Below, one piece after another: positions 1 to 7,823 of a stretch of 64,000 bases of DNA; positions within the stretch are counted from its first letter, which is position 1; every line of letters begins with the position of its first letter. This DNA comes from Perlucidibaca wandonensis (lineage in GTDB: Bacteria; Pseudomonadota; Gammaproteobacteria; Pseudomonadales; Moraxellaceae). The position numbers and the translations under genes are program-made. The stretch covers positions 186,001 through 250,000 of the forward strand of contig NZ_JBHTIT010000001.1 in NCBI RefSeq assembly GCF_042677145.1, in the 5' to 3' direction. Below the pieces are notes generated by a model. That model was given only the letters and a program-made list of their open reading frames with translations. It made no database searches and was not told the origin of the DNA.

Positions 1-120
1 CTTGAACGTCTGCTTCGCGATGCTCGTGTGCATCAGATACTGGAAGGTACGAACGAGATCATGCGCGTGATTATTGCGCGCCGAATGCTCGAGGCCGATG
101 CGCCTGAGTCGATACGCTAG
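1..120 (+). CDS. Acyl-CoA dehydrogenase, C-terminal end (partial)
   Basis: The window opens inside a gene. The last 39 codons are visible, ending in TAG at 118-120. The residues RDARVHQILEGTNEIMR are the classic C-terminal signature of acyl-CoA dehydrogenases (FAD- and substrate-contacting end of the last helical domain). The 3-hydroxyisobutyrate dehydrogenase gene follows 58 bases downstream on the same strand. That pairing is typical of valine catabolism, so an isobutyryl-CoA dehydrogenase role is likely but inferred. The rest of the protein lies outside the window, so substrate range cannot be judged. Confidence 0.85.
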   Translation, partial: LERLLRDARVHQILEGTNEIMRVIIARRMLEADAPESIR

Positions 121-178
121 CGCGCCTGAGTTTGATCGTTGCGGCACCTAAACTTGCTCAATAAAGAGAGAATAAAAA

Positions 179-1069
179 ATGACCATCAGCATCGCATTTA
201 TCGGCCTCGGCAATATGGGCGGCCCCATGGCAGTCAACCTGCACAAGGCCGGCTTTAAGGTTACTGCCACAGATTTATCCGCCGATGCCCGCGCTCGCGT
301 GGCCGCAGAAGGCGTGAGCGTAAGCGATAGCGCCGCAGGTGCCGTGAGCGATGCCGATGTAGTGATTTCAATGCTGCCGGCTAGTCGTCACGTTGAAGGT
401 TTGTACTTGGGCGAGGGCGGTTTGTTAGCCACGCTGGCGGCTTCGGTGCGTGTTATCGACTGCAGCACCATCGCCCCCGAAACTGCGCGGAAAGTCGCGA
501 AAGCGGCCGCCGAAAAAGGCATTAGCCTCATCGACGCGCCTGTTTCTGGCGGTACTGCCGGCGCTACTAATGCCACATTAACTTTTATGGTTGGCGGTGA
601 AGATGCAGCCGTCGCAGCTGCCAAGCCCTTGCTCGAAGCCATGGGCAAAAACATTTTTCACGCTGGCGGCAATGGTGCTGGTCAGGTCGCGAAAGTCTGC
701 AATAACATGCTGCTTGCCATCCATATGATCGGCAGTGCTGAGGCGCTGAACTTAGGTGTGAGTTTAGGTCTCGATGCCAGTGTGCTCTCCGACATCATGA
801 AGCAAAGCTCGGGCGACAACTGGTCATTGCAAAAGTACAACCCCATGCCTGGCGTGATGGAAGGTGTGCCCGCGAGTCGCGATTACAGTGGTGGTTTTGG
901 CACTGATTTGATGCTGAAAGACTTAGGCCTCGCCGAAGAGGCAGCTCTTGGTGCGCAGACGCCCATTCCTCTGGGCGGATTAGCGCGTCAGCTCTATGCC
1001 CTGCACAGCGCTGGCGGCAATGGTGGTTTGGATTTCTCCAGCATTTTGCGCATGTTACAGAAAGCCTAA
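179..1069 (+). CDS. mmsB: 3-hydroxyisobutyrate dehydrogenase
   Basis: NAD-dependent oxidation of 3-hydroxyisobutyrate to methylmalonate semialdehyde in valine breakdown, in the cytoplasm. The 296-residue length is normal for the family. The Rossmann nucleotide-binding motif GLGNMG is at residues 9-14, the substrate-binding signature DAPVSGG at 119-125, and the catalytic lysine is K172 in GAGQVAKVCNN. The ATG at 179 follows a purine-rich stretch (aaagagaga) at a workable distance. It lies just after an acyl-CoA dehydrogenase gene, probably in the same operon, and is followed by a long hairpin. A related beta-hydroxyacid dehydrogenase (for example tartronate semialdehyde reductase) is possible, but the context favours mmsB. 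Confidence 0.92.
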   Translation: MTISIAFIGLGNMGGPMAVNLHKAGFKVTATDLSADARARVAAEGVSVSDSAAGAVSDADVVISMLPASRHVEGLYLGEGGLLATLAASVRVIDCSTIAPETARKVAKAAAEKGISLIDAPVSGGTAGATNATLTFMVGGEDAAVAAAKPLLEAMGKNIFHAGGNGAGQVAKVCNNMLLAIHMIGSAEALNLGVSLGLDASVLSDIMKQSSGDNWSLQKYNPMPGVMEGVPASRDYSGGFGTDLMLKDLGLAEEAALGAQTPIPLGGLARQLYALHSAGGNGGLDFSSILRMLQKA

Positions 1070-1082
1070 CTAGTTGCTAAGC

Positions 1083-1123
1083 GCCATGCAGTGCAGTTCT
1101 TGTTCGTAACTGCACTGCATGGC
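1083..1123 (+). terminator. Long perfect hairpin after mmsB
   Basis: A 16-base perfect inverted repeat (1083-1098 with 1108-1123) has a 9-base loop. It can be extended past a small bulge by AAGC/GCTT. It lies 14 bases after the mmsB stop. There is no strong T-run, only a pyrimidine-rich stretch, so it may be a terminator or a 3'-end stabilising structure. Confidence 0.5.
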
Positions 1124-1168
1124 ATGCTTTCGCCTTCTTAATAGCTTAGTGATAGGCAGGAAGACAGC

Positions 1169-1525
1169 ATGAGCGAGAATTCGCTAAAGAGTTCTGACGA
1201 AAAATACTGTAGCGAATGTGCTGCCATCATTAACGCAAAAGCAGAAATATGCCCTAAATGTGGCGTACGCCAAATGCATCCCTCGGTCACGGTTAACCTT
1301 GGTGCTTTAGCGCCCAATGGTAAGAGTCGAATCGCAGCGGCTTTGCTGGCGTTTTTCTTAGGCGGCTTCGGCGTCCATAAGTTTTATCTTGGCCAAGTTG
1401 GCCTCGGCATTTTGTATTTGATCTTCTTTTGGACAGTTATTCCGTCAATCATTGCTTTTATTGAGTTTGTTTTATTATTAATAATGAGTGATGAAGAGTT
1501 TAATCGGCGACATGGCCAATTTTGA
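1169..1525 (+). CDS. Zinc-ribbon TM2 domain protein
   Basis: 118-residue small membrane protein. A zinc-ribbon at the N-terminus has cysteine pairs C14/C17 and C28/C31 (CSEC, CPKC). It is followed by a TM2 domain (about residues 50-112) with the typical GGFGVHKFYLG turn between two hydrophobic helices. TM2 proteins are widespread and their function is poorly known. The ATG at 1169 has an upstream aggaag. The next gene (RDD family) starts 9 bases after the stop, so the two are probably cotranscribed as a membrane-protein pair. Confidence 0.85.
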   Translation: MSENSLKSSDEKYCSECAAIINAKAEICPKCGVRQMHPSVTVNLGALAPNGKSRIAAALLAFFLGGFGVHKFYLGQVGLGILYLIFFWTVIPSIIAFIEFVLLLIMSDEEFNRRHGQF

Positions 1526-1534
1526 ATTAATTCA

Positions 1535-2032
1535 ATGGTATTAATAATGCAATCTGATGTAAGTATTATGGGGAATGACTCCATCAAAAAAGGTTTAATA
1601 ACTGACGATACTCAGTTTGGCGGATTTTGGCGTCGATTTGCAGCGGTTATTATTGATTTCTTCGCCATGCTAATGCCGATCCTATTAGTGTCGACATTGC
1701 TTAGGGCGAGCATTTTTTTTGTTACGGACATCGACTTAGATGTACTTAACTTTATCGAGTCGATAGTAACTATATGCATGTGGTGGCTTTATTACTCACT
1801 TTTCCATTCATCAAGCTGGCAGGCCACACTGGGGAAGCGCGCTCTGCGCCTAAAAGTTGTCGATCTAGATGGCCATCGAATTAGTTTTGCCAGAGCCTCA
1901 GGTCGCTTTTTTGCGCAATATCTGTCTGCACTTACTTTTTGCATCGGCTATATGATGGCGGGCTGGACCAAACGTAAGCGCAGCCTGCATGACATGATTG
2001 CTAAAACATATGTGATTAAAGCAGAGGCTTAG
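1535..2032 (+). CDS. RDD family membrane protein
   Basis: 165 residues with about three hydrophobic segments. The family pattern is visible: an N-terminal FGGFWRRFAAVIIDF segment containing the conserved Arg and Asp, and a central TLGKRALRLKVVD segment. RDD proteins are small membrane proteins, sometimes linked to ion antiport, but their function is generally unproven. It starts 9 bases after the TM2 gene. The ATG at 1535 lacks a good ribosome site, and internal ATGs at 1547 and 1568 are alternative starts. Local base composition is somewhat AT-richer than neighbouring enzymes. Confidence 0.8.
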   Translation: MVLIMQSDVSIMGNDSIKKGLITDDTQFGGFWRRFAAVIIDFFAMLMPILLVSTLLRASIFFVTDIDLDVLNFIESIVTICMWWLYYSLFHSSSWQATLGKRALRLKVVDLDGHRISFARASGRFFAQYLSALTFCIGYMMAGWTKRKRSLHDMIAKTYVIKAEA

Positions 2033-2108
2033 CTTTTCTGCCAAGAGAGTGTGAGTGCCAATAATTACGAAGCGTCTATACGTCAGCTTTGTTGCTAGCA
2101 GCTAACAA

Positions 2109-2333
2109 ATGAAAGTCGTTGAGCGCGAAATAGTCGGATTTCATCTCGATGATGAGCAGCATTGGGTTGCTCAGCTCAAGTGCGGTCATAATCAGCATGT
2201 TCGCCATGATCCTCCTTGGCAGAGTCGTCCTTGGGTTATTACCGTGAATGGTCGAGAACAGGCACTTGGGCGTGTCTTGGCTTGTGTAAAGTGTGTTAGT
2301 GAGGAGTCGGCGGATACTTGTCCGTCGTGCTAA
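2109..2333 (+). CDS. DUF3565 domain protein
   Basis: 74-residue soluble protein matching the DUF3565 pattern: an N-terminal VGFHLDDEQHWVAQLKCGHNQHVRH core, a PPWQSRPWV segment, and late cysteines (ACVKC, CPSC). The cysteine and histidine arrangement suggests metal binding, but no function is established for the family. It is the third small gene in a row on this strand, 76 bases after the RDD gene. The ATG at 2109 has no strong ribosome site. Confidence 0.75.
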   Translation: MKVVEREIVGFHLDDEQHWVAQLKCGHNQHVRHDPPWQSRPWVITVNGREQALGRVLACVKCVSEESADTCPSC

Positions 2334-2363
2334 ATGGGTTAAGTGCTAGGGTTAAAGAGCAAT

Positions 2364-2396
2364 AAGGCAACACAGCCTCAGCCGTTGCTTTGTTTT
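2364..2396. terminator. Possible convergent terminator
   Basis: An eight-base stem (AAGGCAAC with GTTGCTTT, one G-U pair) with a 12-base loop is followed by TGTTTT on the plus strand. It lies between DUF3565 and the end of the small minus-strand gene, and overlaps the last codons of the latter. Moderate support only. Confidence 0.35.
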
Positions 2397-2542
2397 AAAT
2401 GTTCATTATAGAAAAACTCGGCAGCTGCCTTTAGCACATTGATTTCTGAGCGCAGTAAGGCTATTTGCTGATTAAGTAACTCAATTTCACGCAACAAGTT
2501 GGCATCAGGCGTGCATTTATGCGGTGCGCTATCATCTTTCAT
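2378..2542 (-). CDS. Small coiled-coil protein, unknown function
   Basis: A 54-residue product if read from the ATG at 2542, chosen because AAGG lies 8 bases upstream. The frame stays open to 2611 but that start has no ribosome site. Residues of the C-terminal half follow a heptad-like pattern (LLREIELLNQQIALL continuing through a second leucine run), predicting a short coiled coil. No family recognised. It converges on the DUF3565 gene. It could be a chance frame; the ribosome site and amphipathic pattern are the only support. Confidence 0.45.
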   Translation of the reverse strand: MKDDSAPHKCTPDANLLREIELLNQQIALLRSEINVLKAAAEFFYNEHLKQSNG

Positions 2543-2911
2543 AGTATTAACCTTGGCGCTCTGATCAACTGTATTTATTACAGTGGCGTTACACGCCGAC
2601 ATCCATTTCACAACGAAGCGCAGTGTATCGCGTTGGCTAAACTTGACTTAAGTGTTTTTTTGTAAGCTATACGACTAATTGTTTCTGCTTAATTGTTAAT
2701 TCATGTATCTAATCGATACTTAATGTAAGTAAGCGCTGAGTATTGGTAATTTATTTCAGTTCGTCGCGTGAAAATCAACCGCTTATTGCTGGTCGCTAGG
2801 ATTTCACTTTGTAATATCTTGTAGTAGTACGGTTTTTACCTTACATGATGTCGACTGTATAGATGTAAACCTCCTCGTAAAGTGGCGCCATTCCAAACAG
2901 AGGGGGTTGTT
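2543..2911. other. AT-rich intergenic region without a gene
   Basis: About 370 bases with no convincing open frame. It is AT-rich and carries repeated TTAAT/TAATT tracts. A weak promoter-like pair (TTGACT at 2643, TATACG at 2668, 19 bases apart) points to the plus strand. The downstream part presumably holds the promoter and leader of the lipoprotein gene at 2912. A perfect AGGAGGT on the minus strand (2869-2875) leads only to an ATG followed at once by a stop. Confidence 0.4.
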
Positions 2912-4024
2912 ATGCACTTACTTAAACCAATTGCTCGATTTTCGATGGTAGCTGGATTTGCCGCAGCACTTGCCGCTTGCGGCTCTGATAGCGGTCAATT
3001 TAATGAGGACGGCACTCCTCAAACTAAACCACCAGTGGCCAACTCGGTGGTTTGCGCCGACGTATTGCTTAGCGATGCCACAGGCGCGAAAAGTGTTTTG
3101 TTAGCCGAACCATTTGCAACGACAGTACCGCAGCTGATCAAAGCAATTTTAGATCCAAGCAAACAGTCGCAGGCAGATTTGCTGGCACCTATCAAAGTGC
3201 TGAAAGAAAAAGGCACTAGCCAACAATGCGAACTGGCATTATTTGTCAGCCATCTGACGGCAGCTGATGACTTAGGTAAGTTATCGCCGCTAGTGCTGAC
3301 GCTAAATACTGTGCTTGTCGGCTTGAATCAAGGTCTGACTCCTGAGCAAGTAGCGAGTGGCTTGGAATCGATATTGGCATTAAGTGAGCCTAGCAATCCT
3401 GGCACACAAGGTCTGATTTCCGCAGTGACCAATCTAACAGGCGGTTTATTAGGTGGCACAATTTTAAGCCCAGTCAATGACCTGTTGAACTTCCTGCTAA
3501 ACCCTAAATTAGGCGTCTTGGCGCCATTGACTGGTGTAGTTGATCAACTGACAGACAAAGAGTCTGGTGCTTTAGGTGCGTTAACCAGCTTGGTTGATCA
3601 GCTGGTTAACACTAAAGATGAGGCGTTAAACCCATTGATCGCATTGCTGAACGGCATTCTTGGCGGCAGCGAAAATGGCCAAACACCTGAAGAGATTGCT
3701 CAAGGCTTATTAGCACTTGCCAATGGCCAGTTGTTTACGAAAGTAATCGTAGCCATGGTGCCATTCTTTGGTGAAGAGTTAGCGAAAGTAGCACCAGTTG
3801 CAGCACCGCAAATGACACCTGCTGGCTCGCAAGCGCCAGCTGGTTCGACTCCGGCTGGCAGTGGCACTTCAACTGATTCGACTGGAGGCACTAGTACAGC
3901 AGCTGCACCAAGCATCCCCGTAATTGGTGATGTGATTGGTCAAATCCCAGTGTTAGGTCCTTTGCTGAATCAAATTCTAGGCGGCCTGCTTAGCGGATTA
4001 TTTGGTGGCTTTACTAAAGCTTAA
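2912..4024 (+). CDS. Repeat-containing secreted lipoprotein
   Basis: 370 residues. The N-terminus is a lipoprotein signal: basic MHLLKPIAR, a hydrophobic stretch, then LAAC as lipobox. The ATG at 2912 is preferred over the upstream GTG at 2882 because AGAGGGGG lies just before it and the signal peptide then has normal length. The body is Leu/Gly-rich with internal repeats: two LTSLVDQL/LTGVVDQL blocks and two QGLTPEQVASGL / GQTPEEIAQGL blocks. A Pro/Ala/Gly/Ser/Thr linker follows, then a hydrophobic glycine-rich C-terminal tail. No enzyme motif seen. It resembles surface lipoproteins of Moraxellaceae in style; function unknown. Confidence 0.75.
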   Translation: MHLLKPIARFSMVAGFAAALAACGSDSGQFNEDGTPQTKPPVANSVVCADVLLSDATGAKSVLLAEPFATTVPQLIKAILDPSKQSQADLLAPIKVLKEKGTSQQCELALFVSHLTAADDLGKLSPLVLTLNTVLVGLNQGLTPEQVASGLESILALSEPSNPGTQGLISAVTNLTGGLLGGTILSPVNDLLNFLLNPKLGVLAPLTGVVDQLTDKESGALGALTSLVDQLVNTKDEALNPLIALLNGILGGSENGQTPEEIAQGLLALANGQLFTKVIVAMVPFFGEELAKVAPVAAPQMTPAGSQAPAGSTPAGSGTSTDSTGGTSTAAAPSIPVIGDVIGQIPVLGPLLNQILGGLLSGLFGGFTKA

Positions 4025-4052
4025 AGATGACCGAGTGATTTAGCAGTATTTA

Positions 4053-4077
4053 GGCCGCAGGGATGCGGCCTTTTTTT
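4053..4077 (+). terminator. Intrinsic terminator of the lipoprotein gene
   Basis: A perfect 7-base GC stem (GGCCGCA / TGCGGCC) with a 4-base loop is directly followed by seven T. It lies 29 bases after the lipoprotein stop. Confidence 0.9.
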
Positions 4078-4148
4078 GCGCTATTGCATGTGCCGCCTGA
4101 AGCGGCTATTACATTCTTTCGTCATTTTGTAGATCTAAGGAGTGTCAC

Positions 4149-4535
4149 GTGTTTAGCCATATCATGATCGGTGCCAACGATATTCAAGCTTCAAAAGTAT
4201 TCTACGATGCTGTGCTCGGTGCCATGGGCCATAAGCCCGGCGTCATGGATCCTAAGGGCCGCTGTTTCTACTTCACCGATACCGGCATTTTTGCCCTCAC
4301 ACCTCCCATCAATGGTGAACCTGCAAGCTGCGGCAATGGCAGCACGATTGGCTTTGCTGCTAAAGATCCAGCTACAGCCGATGCCTGGCACGCGGCTGGC
4401 CTCGCGAACGGCGGTACAACGCTTGAAGATCCTCCCGGCTATCGCGAAGGTCCATTAGGTAAGTTGTATTTGGCCTATTTGCGCGATCCCAGTGGCAATA
4501 AAGTCTGCGCATTGCATCGCGCGGCTAGCGAGTAA
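4149..4535 (+). CDS. VOC family (glyoxalase-like) protein
   Basis: 128-residue vicinal-oxygen-chelate fold protein. The N-terminus FSHIMIGANDI and the late GPLGKLYLAYLRDPSGNKVCALH segment are typical of the two beta-alpha-beta-beta-beta modules. Metal-ligand candidates are the His in the first strand and the Tyr/Asp-rich C-terminal strand; the substrate cannot be told from sequence. The start is GTG at 4149, with AAGGA 7 bases upstream. The class II aldolase gene follows after 5 bases, so they are probably cotranscribed. Confidence 0.85.
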   Translation: MFSHIMIGANDIQASKVFYDAVLGAMGHKPGVMDPKGRCFYFTDTGIFALTPPINGEPASCGNGSTIGFAAKDPATADAWHAAGLANGGTTLEDPPGYREGPLGKLYLAYLRDPSGNKVCALHRAASE

Positions 4536-4540
4536 TCAGC

Positions 4541-5296
4541 ATGGATATGCCTAGCCTAAAGACACGTGTCAGCGCTGAAGAGTGGCAGTTGCGCTGCGAT
4601 TTAGCAGCTTGCTATCGCTTAGTGGCGCATTACGGCTGGAGCGATTTGGTGTTCACGCACATCACGGCACGTGTGCCGGGGCCTGAGCATCACTTCCTCA
4701 TTAATCCTTATGGACTGATGTTTGACGAGATTACGGCGTCGTCATTGGTTAAGGTCGATGCTGAGTGCAATAAAGTCATCGATTCGCCATTTCCGGTGAA
4801 TCCTGCTGGCTTTATTATTCATTCGGCCGTGCATGAGGCCCGCGAAGATGCCGGCTGCGTGCTGCATACGCACACGCGTGCGGGTGTCGCGGTGAGCGCC
4901 CAGCAGGGTGGAGTATTGCCGATTTCACAGCAATCGACATTTGTCTTGGCGGGCTTGGCGTATCACGAATATGAAGGCGTGGCATTTCGCCCCGATGAGA
5001 AGCCGCGCTTGCAGGCAGACCTTGGTTCGGCAAACTTTCTAATGCTACGTAACCATGGCTTACTGACCGTTGGGCCAACTATTGCTGATGCCTTTTTGAG
5101 CATGTATGTGTTTGAAAGTACTTGCCAGATTCAGCTATCAGCTCAGGCCGGTGGGCCGCTGACAGAGGTTAATCCGCAGATTGTGGCGGGTGTTGCTGAG
5201 TCGATGCGCGTGCAAACCAGCGGCCTAGGCGGTGCGTTTGTATGGCCTGCGCTACTGCGCAAACTTGACCGACTAGGCGCTGACTATTCTCGTTAG
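4541..5296 (+). CDS. Class II aldolase/adducin family protein
   Basis: 251 residues covering the whole class II aldolase/adducin domain. The zinc-ligand histidines are in the HTHTRAGV motif, with a further conserved His in RNHGLLTVG. The early segment RLVAHYGWSDLVFTHITARVPG is characteristic. This family includes fuculose-phosphate aldolase, ribulose-phosphate epimerases and decarboxylase-like members. Residues here resemble the large group with no proven substrate. It starts 5 bases after the VOC gene stop; the operon partner gives no decisive clue. Confidence 0.85.
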   Translation: MDMPSLKTRVSAEEWQLRCDLAACYRLVAHYGWSDLVFTHITARVPGPEHHFLINPYGLMFDEITASSLVKVDAECNKVIDSPFPVNPAGFIIHSAVHEAREDAGCVLHTHTRAGVAVSAQQGGVLPISQQSTFVLAGLAYHEYEGVAFRPDEKPRLQADLGSANFLMLRNHGLLTVGPTIADAFLSMYVFESTCQIQLSAQAGGPLTEVNPQIVAGVAESMRVQTSGLGGAFVWPALLRKLDRLGADYSR

Positions 5297-5313
5297 AGAG
5301 TGGTGCTCGCTAG

Positions 5314-6660
5314 CTATTTGGTTTTGCAGCTAAAGAGCATAGTGACCTTGCACTTATATTCGCCATTGGCGTTTGCTGCGCAGTTTTTCTTAGCCATAGT
5401 GCCGCTGTCTTTTTCGAGGCGGCCTTTGTGGCCAGCACAACTCTGCGCTGCTTCGTTATAGGCGTTTGTTTCTGCAAGGTTCAGTGCTTGATCGTAGCCG
5501 AAGTACATTGATGTGGTGCCATGCGCCTCGAGGCTTAGGATGTTGTAGCTGACACCCGCAGTCTTTGTTTCCTTGGCCTGTTGCTTAGGCGCTTGCTTGC
5601 TCTGCGCTTTGGCGACGCTGCGATCAACAGCCTTGGTATAAATACTACTGTGGTTTATATCTTGCACTTCGCTATCGCGTCGGCGTTGTTGCCAGCTCCA
5701 CTCTGACTTAGTGAGGGGGCGCGGCGTATAGCTGCTAGGTTGGCTTATCACGCCACCACGCTTCTGGCGATTGATCCTATTTTGCTGTTCGATGTAGTTC
5801 GTATTATTGCCATATTTAGCAAGGTCATTATTTATTCTAGATATGGTTTCACGATAGTGAGCATTGGAGCGCGCGGCACTTTCAGCGTTTTTCTTTGCTA
5901 TATAAGCATTGCGTCGCTGGACGCCATTATTATGTTTCGCAATGCTTTCTTCCAAACGTTCCTGGGCTCGTTTAACGGCTCTATCTATATATTTGATGGC
6001 GTGCTTGAAGGGTTTTTCAATCTTTGGGTTTAGTTCTTCGTGCAGTTTTTCGATGCTCGGTGGCGTGCCATTGAAAGAATTCAGCGATATCCTGCGTTCA
6101 TAACTGATGACAGGCCCAGAGCTCAACGGGATGAGTGACTTACACTGCTGGCTTCCCCATGGTCTCTTGGTCGTGAGGTAAACTCGCAGAACTTGGCTAC
6201 CGTCACCAACTAAAAAGTATTGCTGATAGGTGCGGCGCGCGACATGGTCAAAGCGAAAATACATAAAGCCATCTTGCGACTTGCCTGAGTAGTGAATACC
6301 GTAGCGGCGGTCAATTTCTTGAATAAGTGCGCTGTTGTCATCAGTGAAATTTACACTGTTATTAATCCAATTCTCGTTCAACGAGATACAAGTACTATTA
6401 CTCATCTTGTCGATATCGATGGATTTGGAGTAACTCCAGTCATTGAACACTTCTGGAGTCTTATCGGCCATGCTTTTTGTGAGGTCGGCTTCAAATTTAT
6501 CTAGCATTGATGCTGCGTATGCTTGACTGAGGGCAGCATCGGGTTCAGGTGCCGACATCCTTTGTACCATCGACAGGCAGCCAGTGAGGTAGAGGCTACT
6601 GATGAGCGAAAGAAAAACTTTTAGGTAGATGCGAAGTGATTTTTTGTTTTTATATTTCAT
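5314..6660 (-). CDS. Putative lipoprotein, unknown function
   Basis: 448 residues. The N-terminus MKYKNKKSLR, a hydrophobic stretch and LTGC make a clear lipoprotein signal. The ATG at 6660 has GAGG upstream. The centre (about residues 215-330) is rich in Arg, Lys, Asn and Gln and probably partly coiled-coil. The C-terminus contains a conserved-looking module with four cysteines (AAQSCAG, KKNCAAN, EYKCKV, FSCKTK), suggesting two disulfides. No family recognised. It is placed downstream of the AraC regulator on the same strand but 43 bases away, so cotranscription is possible. Confidence 0.7.
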   Translation of the reverse strand: MKYKNKKSLRIYLKVFLSLISSLYLTGCLSMVQRMSAPEPDAALSQAYAASMLDKFEADLTKSMADKTPEVFNDWSYSKSIDIDKMSNSTCISLNENWINNSVNFTDDNSALIQEIDRRYGIHYSGKSQDGFMYFRFDHVARRTYQQYFLVGDGSQVLRVYLTTKRPWGSQQCKSLIPLSSGPVISYERRISLNSFNGTPPSIEKLHEELNPKIEKPFKHAIKYIDRAVKRAQERLEESIAKHNNGVQRRNAYIAKKNAESAARSNAHYRETISRINNDLAKYGNNTNYIEQQNRINRQKRGGVISQPSSYTPRPLTKSEWSWQQRRRDSEVQDINHSSIYTKAVDRSVAKAQSKQAPKQQAKETKTAGVSYNILSLEAHGTTSMYFGYDQALNLAETNAYNEAAQSCAGHKGRLEKDSGTMAKKNCAANANGEYKCKVTMLFSCKTK

Positions 6661-6703
6661 ACGTTTGAGTTTTCCTCAGTGCTTGTGGTTAAGTTTGTTG
6701 CTC

Positions 6704-7717
6704 TTAGGCGTTGCGTCGATACTGGCTCGGCGTCGTGCCTGTCCAGCGCTTAAAGGCGCGGGTGAAATTTGCTACATCTGAGTAGCCTAGCAGCTCAGCG
6801 ATACGTTCGATGCTCTGCACATCTTGGCGCAGTAGCAAGACCGCACGCTGACGGCGCAAATCCTCCAAAATATCGCTAAAGCTAGTGCCGTCTTGGGCGA
6901 GCTGGCGCTTTAACGTGCGCTCCGACATGCACAAAATAGTCGCCACAGCCTCAACACTGCGAAAACCATCGTGTTCATCATGAATTAAATCGCGCACTTG
7001 CCGGACAAAACGATTGGTGTGACCAATTGCGACCAGCTCGCGCTCGCATTGCTCAATGGCTAATTGGCTGGAGCTGGTATCGGCCATGACTAGCGGCAAA
7101 TCTAAATAGGCCTTGGCAAAGCGAATGACATTTTCGGGCTGCGCAAAATGTATTTTTGCCGGCAAGATGTGGCTGAATTCGGCAAAGCGCTTGTTTTCAG
7201 GGATGTCTATATCGGCGACGCCGTAAAGCGTCTCGCCGGTGAGCACTTGCGCCATTTGTCCTAGACCTACCATTAGCGCCGCTACAGCGGTATCGCGCAA
7301 AGGTTGCAGGTTTAGATCGCAGCTGAGGTATAGGCAGGCCTCGTCACCGTGGATTTCCAAGCGTAGGGCAAAACCCATCAAGCGTAGACTTATAAAGCGC
7401 TCAGCGAGCTCAATGGCTTGCGCCACGGTATCGGCAGTCATCGCGGCAAAACCAATAAAGCCGTGGCTAGAGAGCTTCATTTGCATGCCGATATAAAACG
7501 GTAGGCCGGGCTCTTCAGTGAGCTCAAGGGCACGCGTGTAGATGGTGTTCACGGTGTCGAGCGGCAGGCGCAGTGTGGGCGCGGTGAGCTGCTCACGATC
7601 TAGGCCAGAGGGCGCCAACAGCTCCTTTTCATCGACATGCCAGCGCTTGACTACGTCGAGTAGGAGCAAAACATAGGCAGCAGGTAGGCCGGGATGGGAC
7701 TCAGAAAATGATGACAT
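6704..7717 (-). CDS. AraC family regulator, divergent from PF10118 hydrolase
   Basis: About 337 residues from the ATG at 7717; an ATG at 7732 and a TTG at 7753 in frame are alternatives and none has a clear ribosome site. The N-terminal two thirds match the arabinose-binding-type sensor domain found in OruR/ArgR-like AraC regulators. The C-terminus is a double helix-turn-helix AraC domain: SVEAVATILCMSERTLKRQL, then IERIAELLGYSDVANFTRAFKRW. It is divergent from the metal-dependent hydrolase at 7824, so it probably controls that gene. The inducer is unknown, though related regulators often sense fatty acids or amino acids. Confidence 0.88.
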   Translation of the reverse strand: MSSFSESHPGLPAAYVLLLLDVVKRWHVDEKELLAPSGLDREQLTAPTLRLPLDTVNTIYTRALELTEEPGLPFYIGMQMKLSSHGFIGFAAMTADTVAQAIELAERFISLRLMGFALRLEIHGDEACLYLSCDLNLQPLRDTAVAALMVGLGQMAQVLTGETLYGVADIDIPENKRFAEFSHILPAKIHFAQPENVIRFAKAYLDLPLVMADTSSSQLAIEQCERELVAIGHTNRFVRQVRDLIHDEHDGFRSVEAVATILCMSERTLKRQLAQDGTSFSDILEDLRRQRAVLLLRQDVQSIERIAELLGYSDVANFTRAFKRWTGTTPSQYRRNA

Positions 7718-7823
7718 TGCGTAATGGCACATAATGACAAGAAGATGTCCCAAAATAACCTGCCACTAGCGCAGGGACAAGGGCACAGTTAGCTCGTCAA
7801 CAACGACTTACTGAGGTTTCACC

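Noticed and set aside
2869..2875. Perfect AGGAGGT on the minus strand
   Set aside because: The next ATG on that strand is immediately followed by TAA, so no gene uses it.
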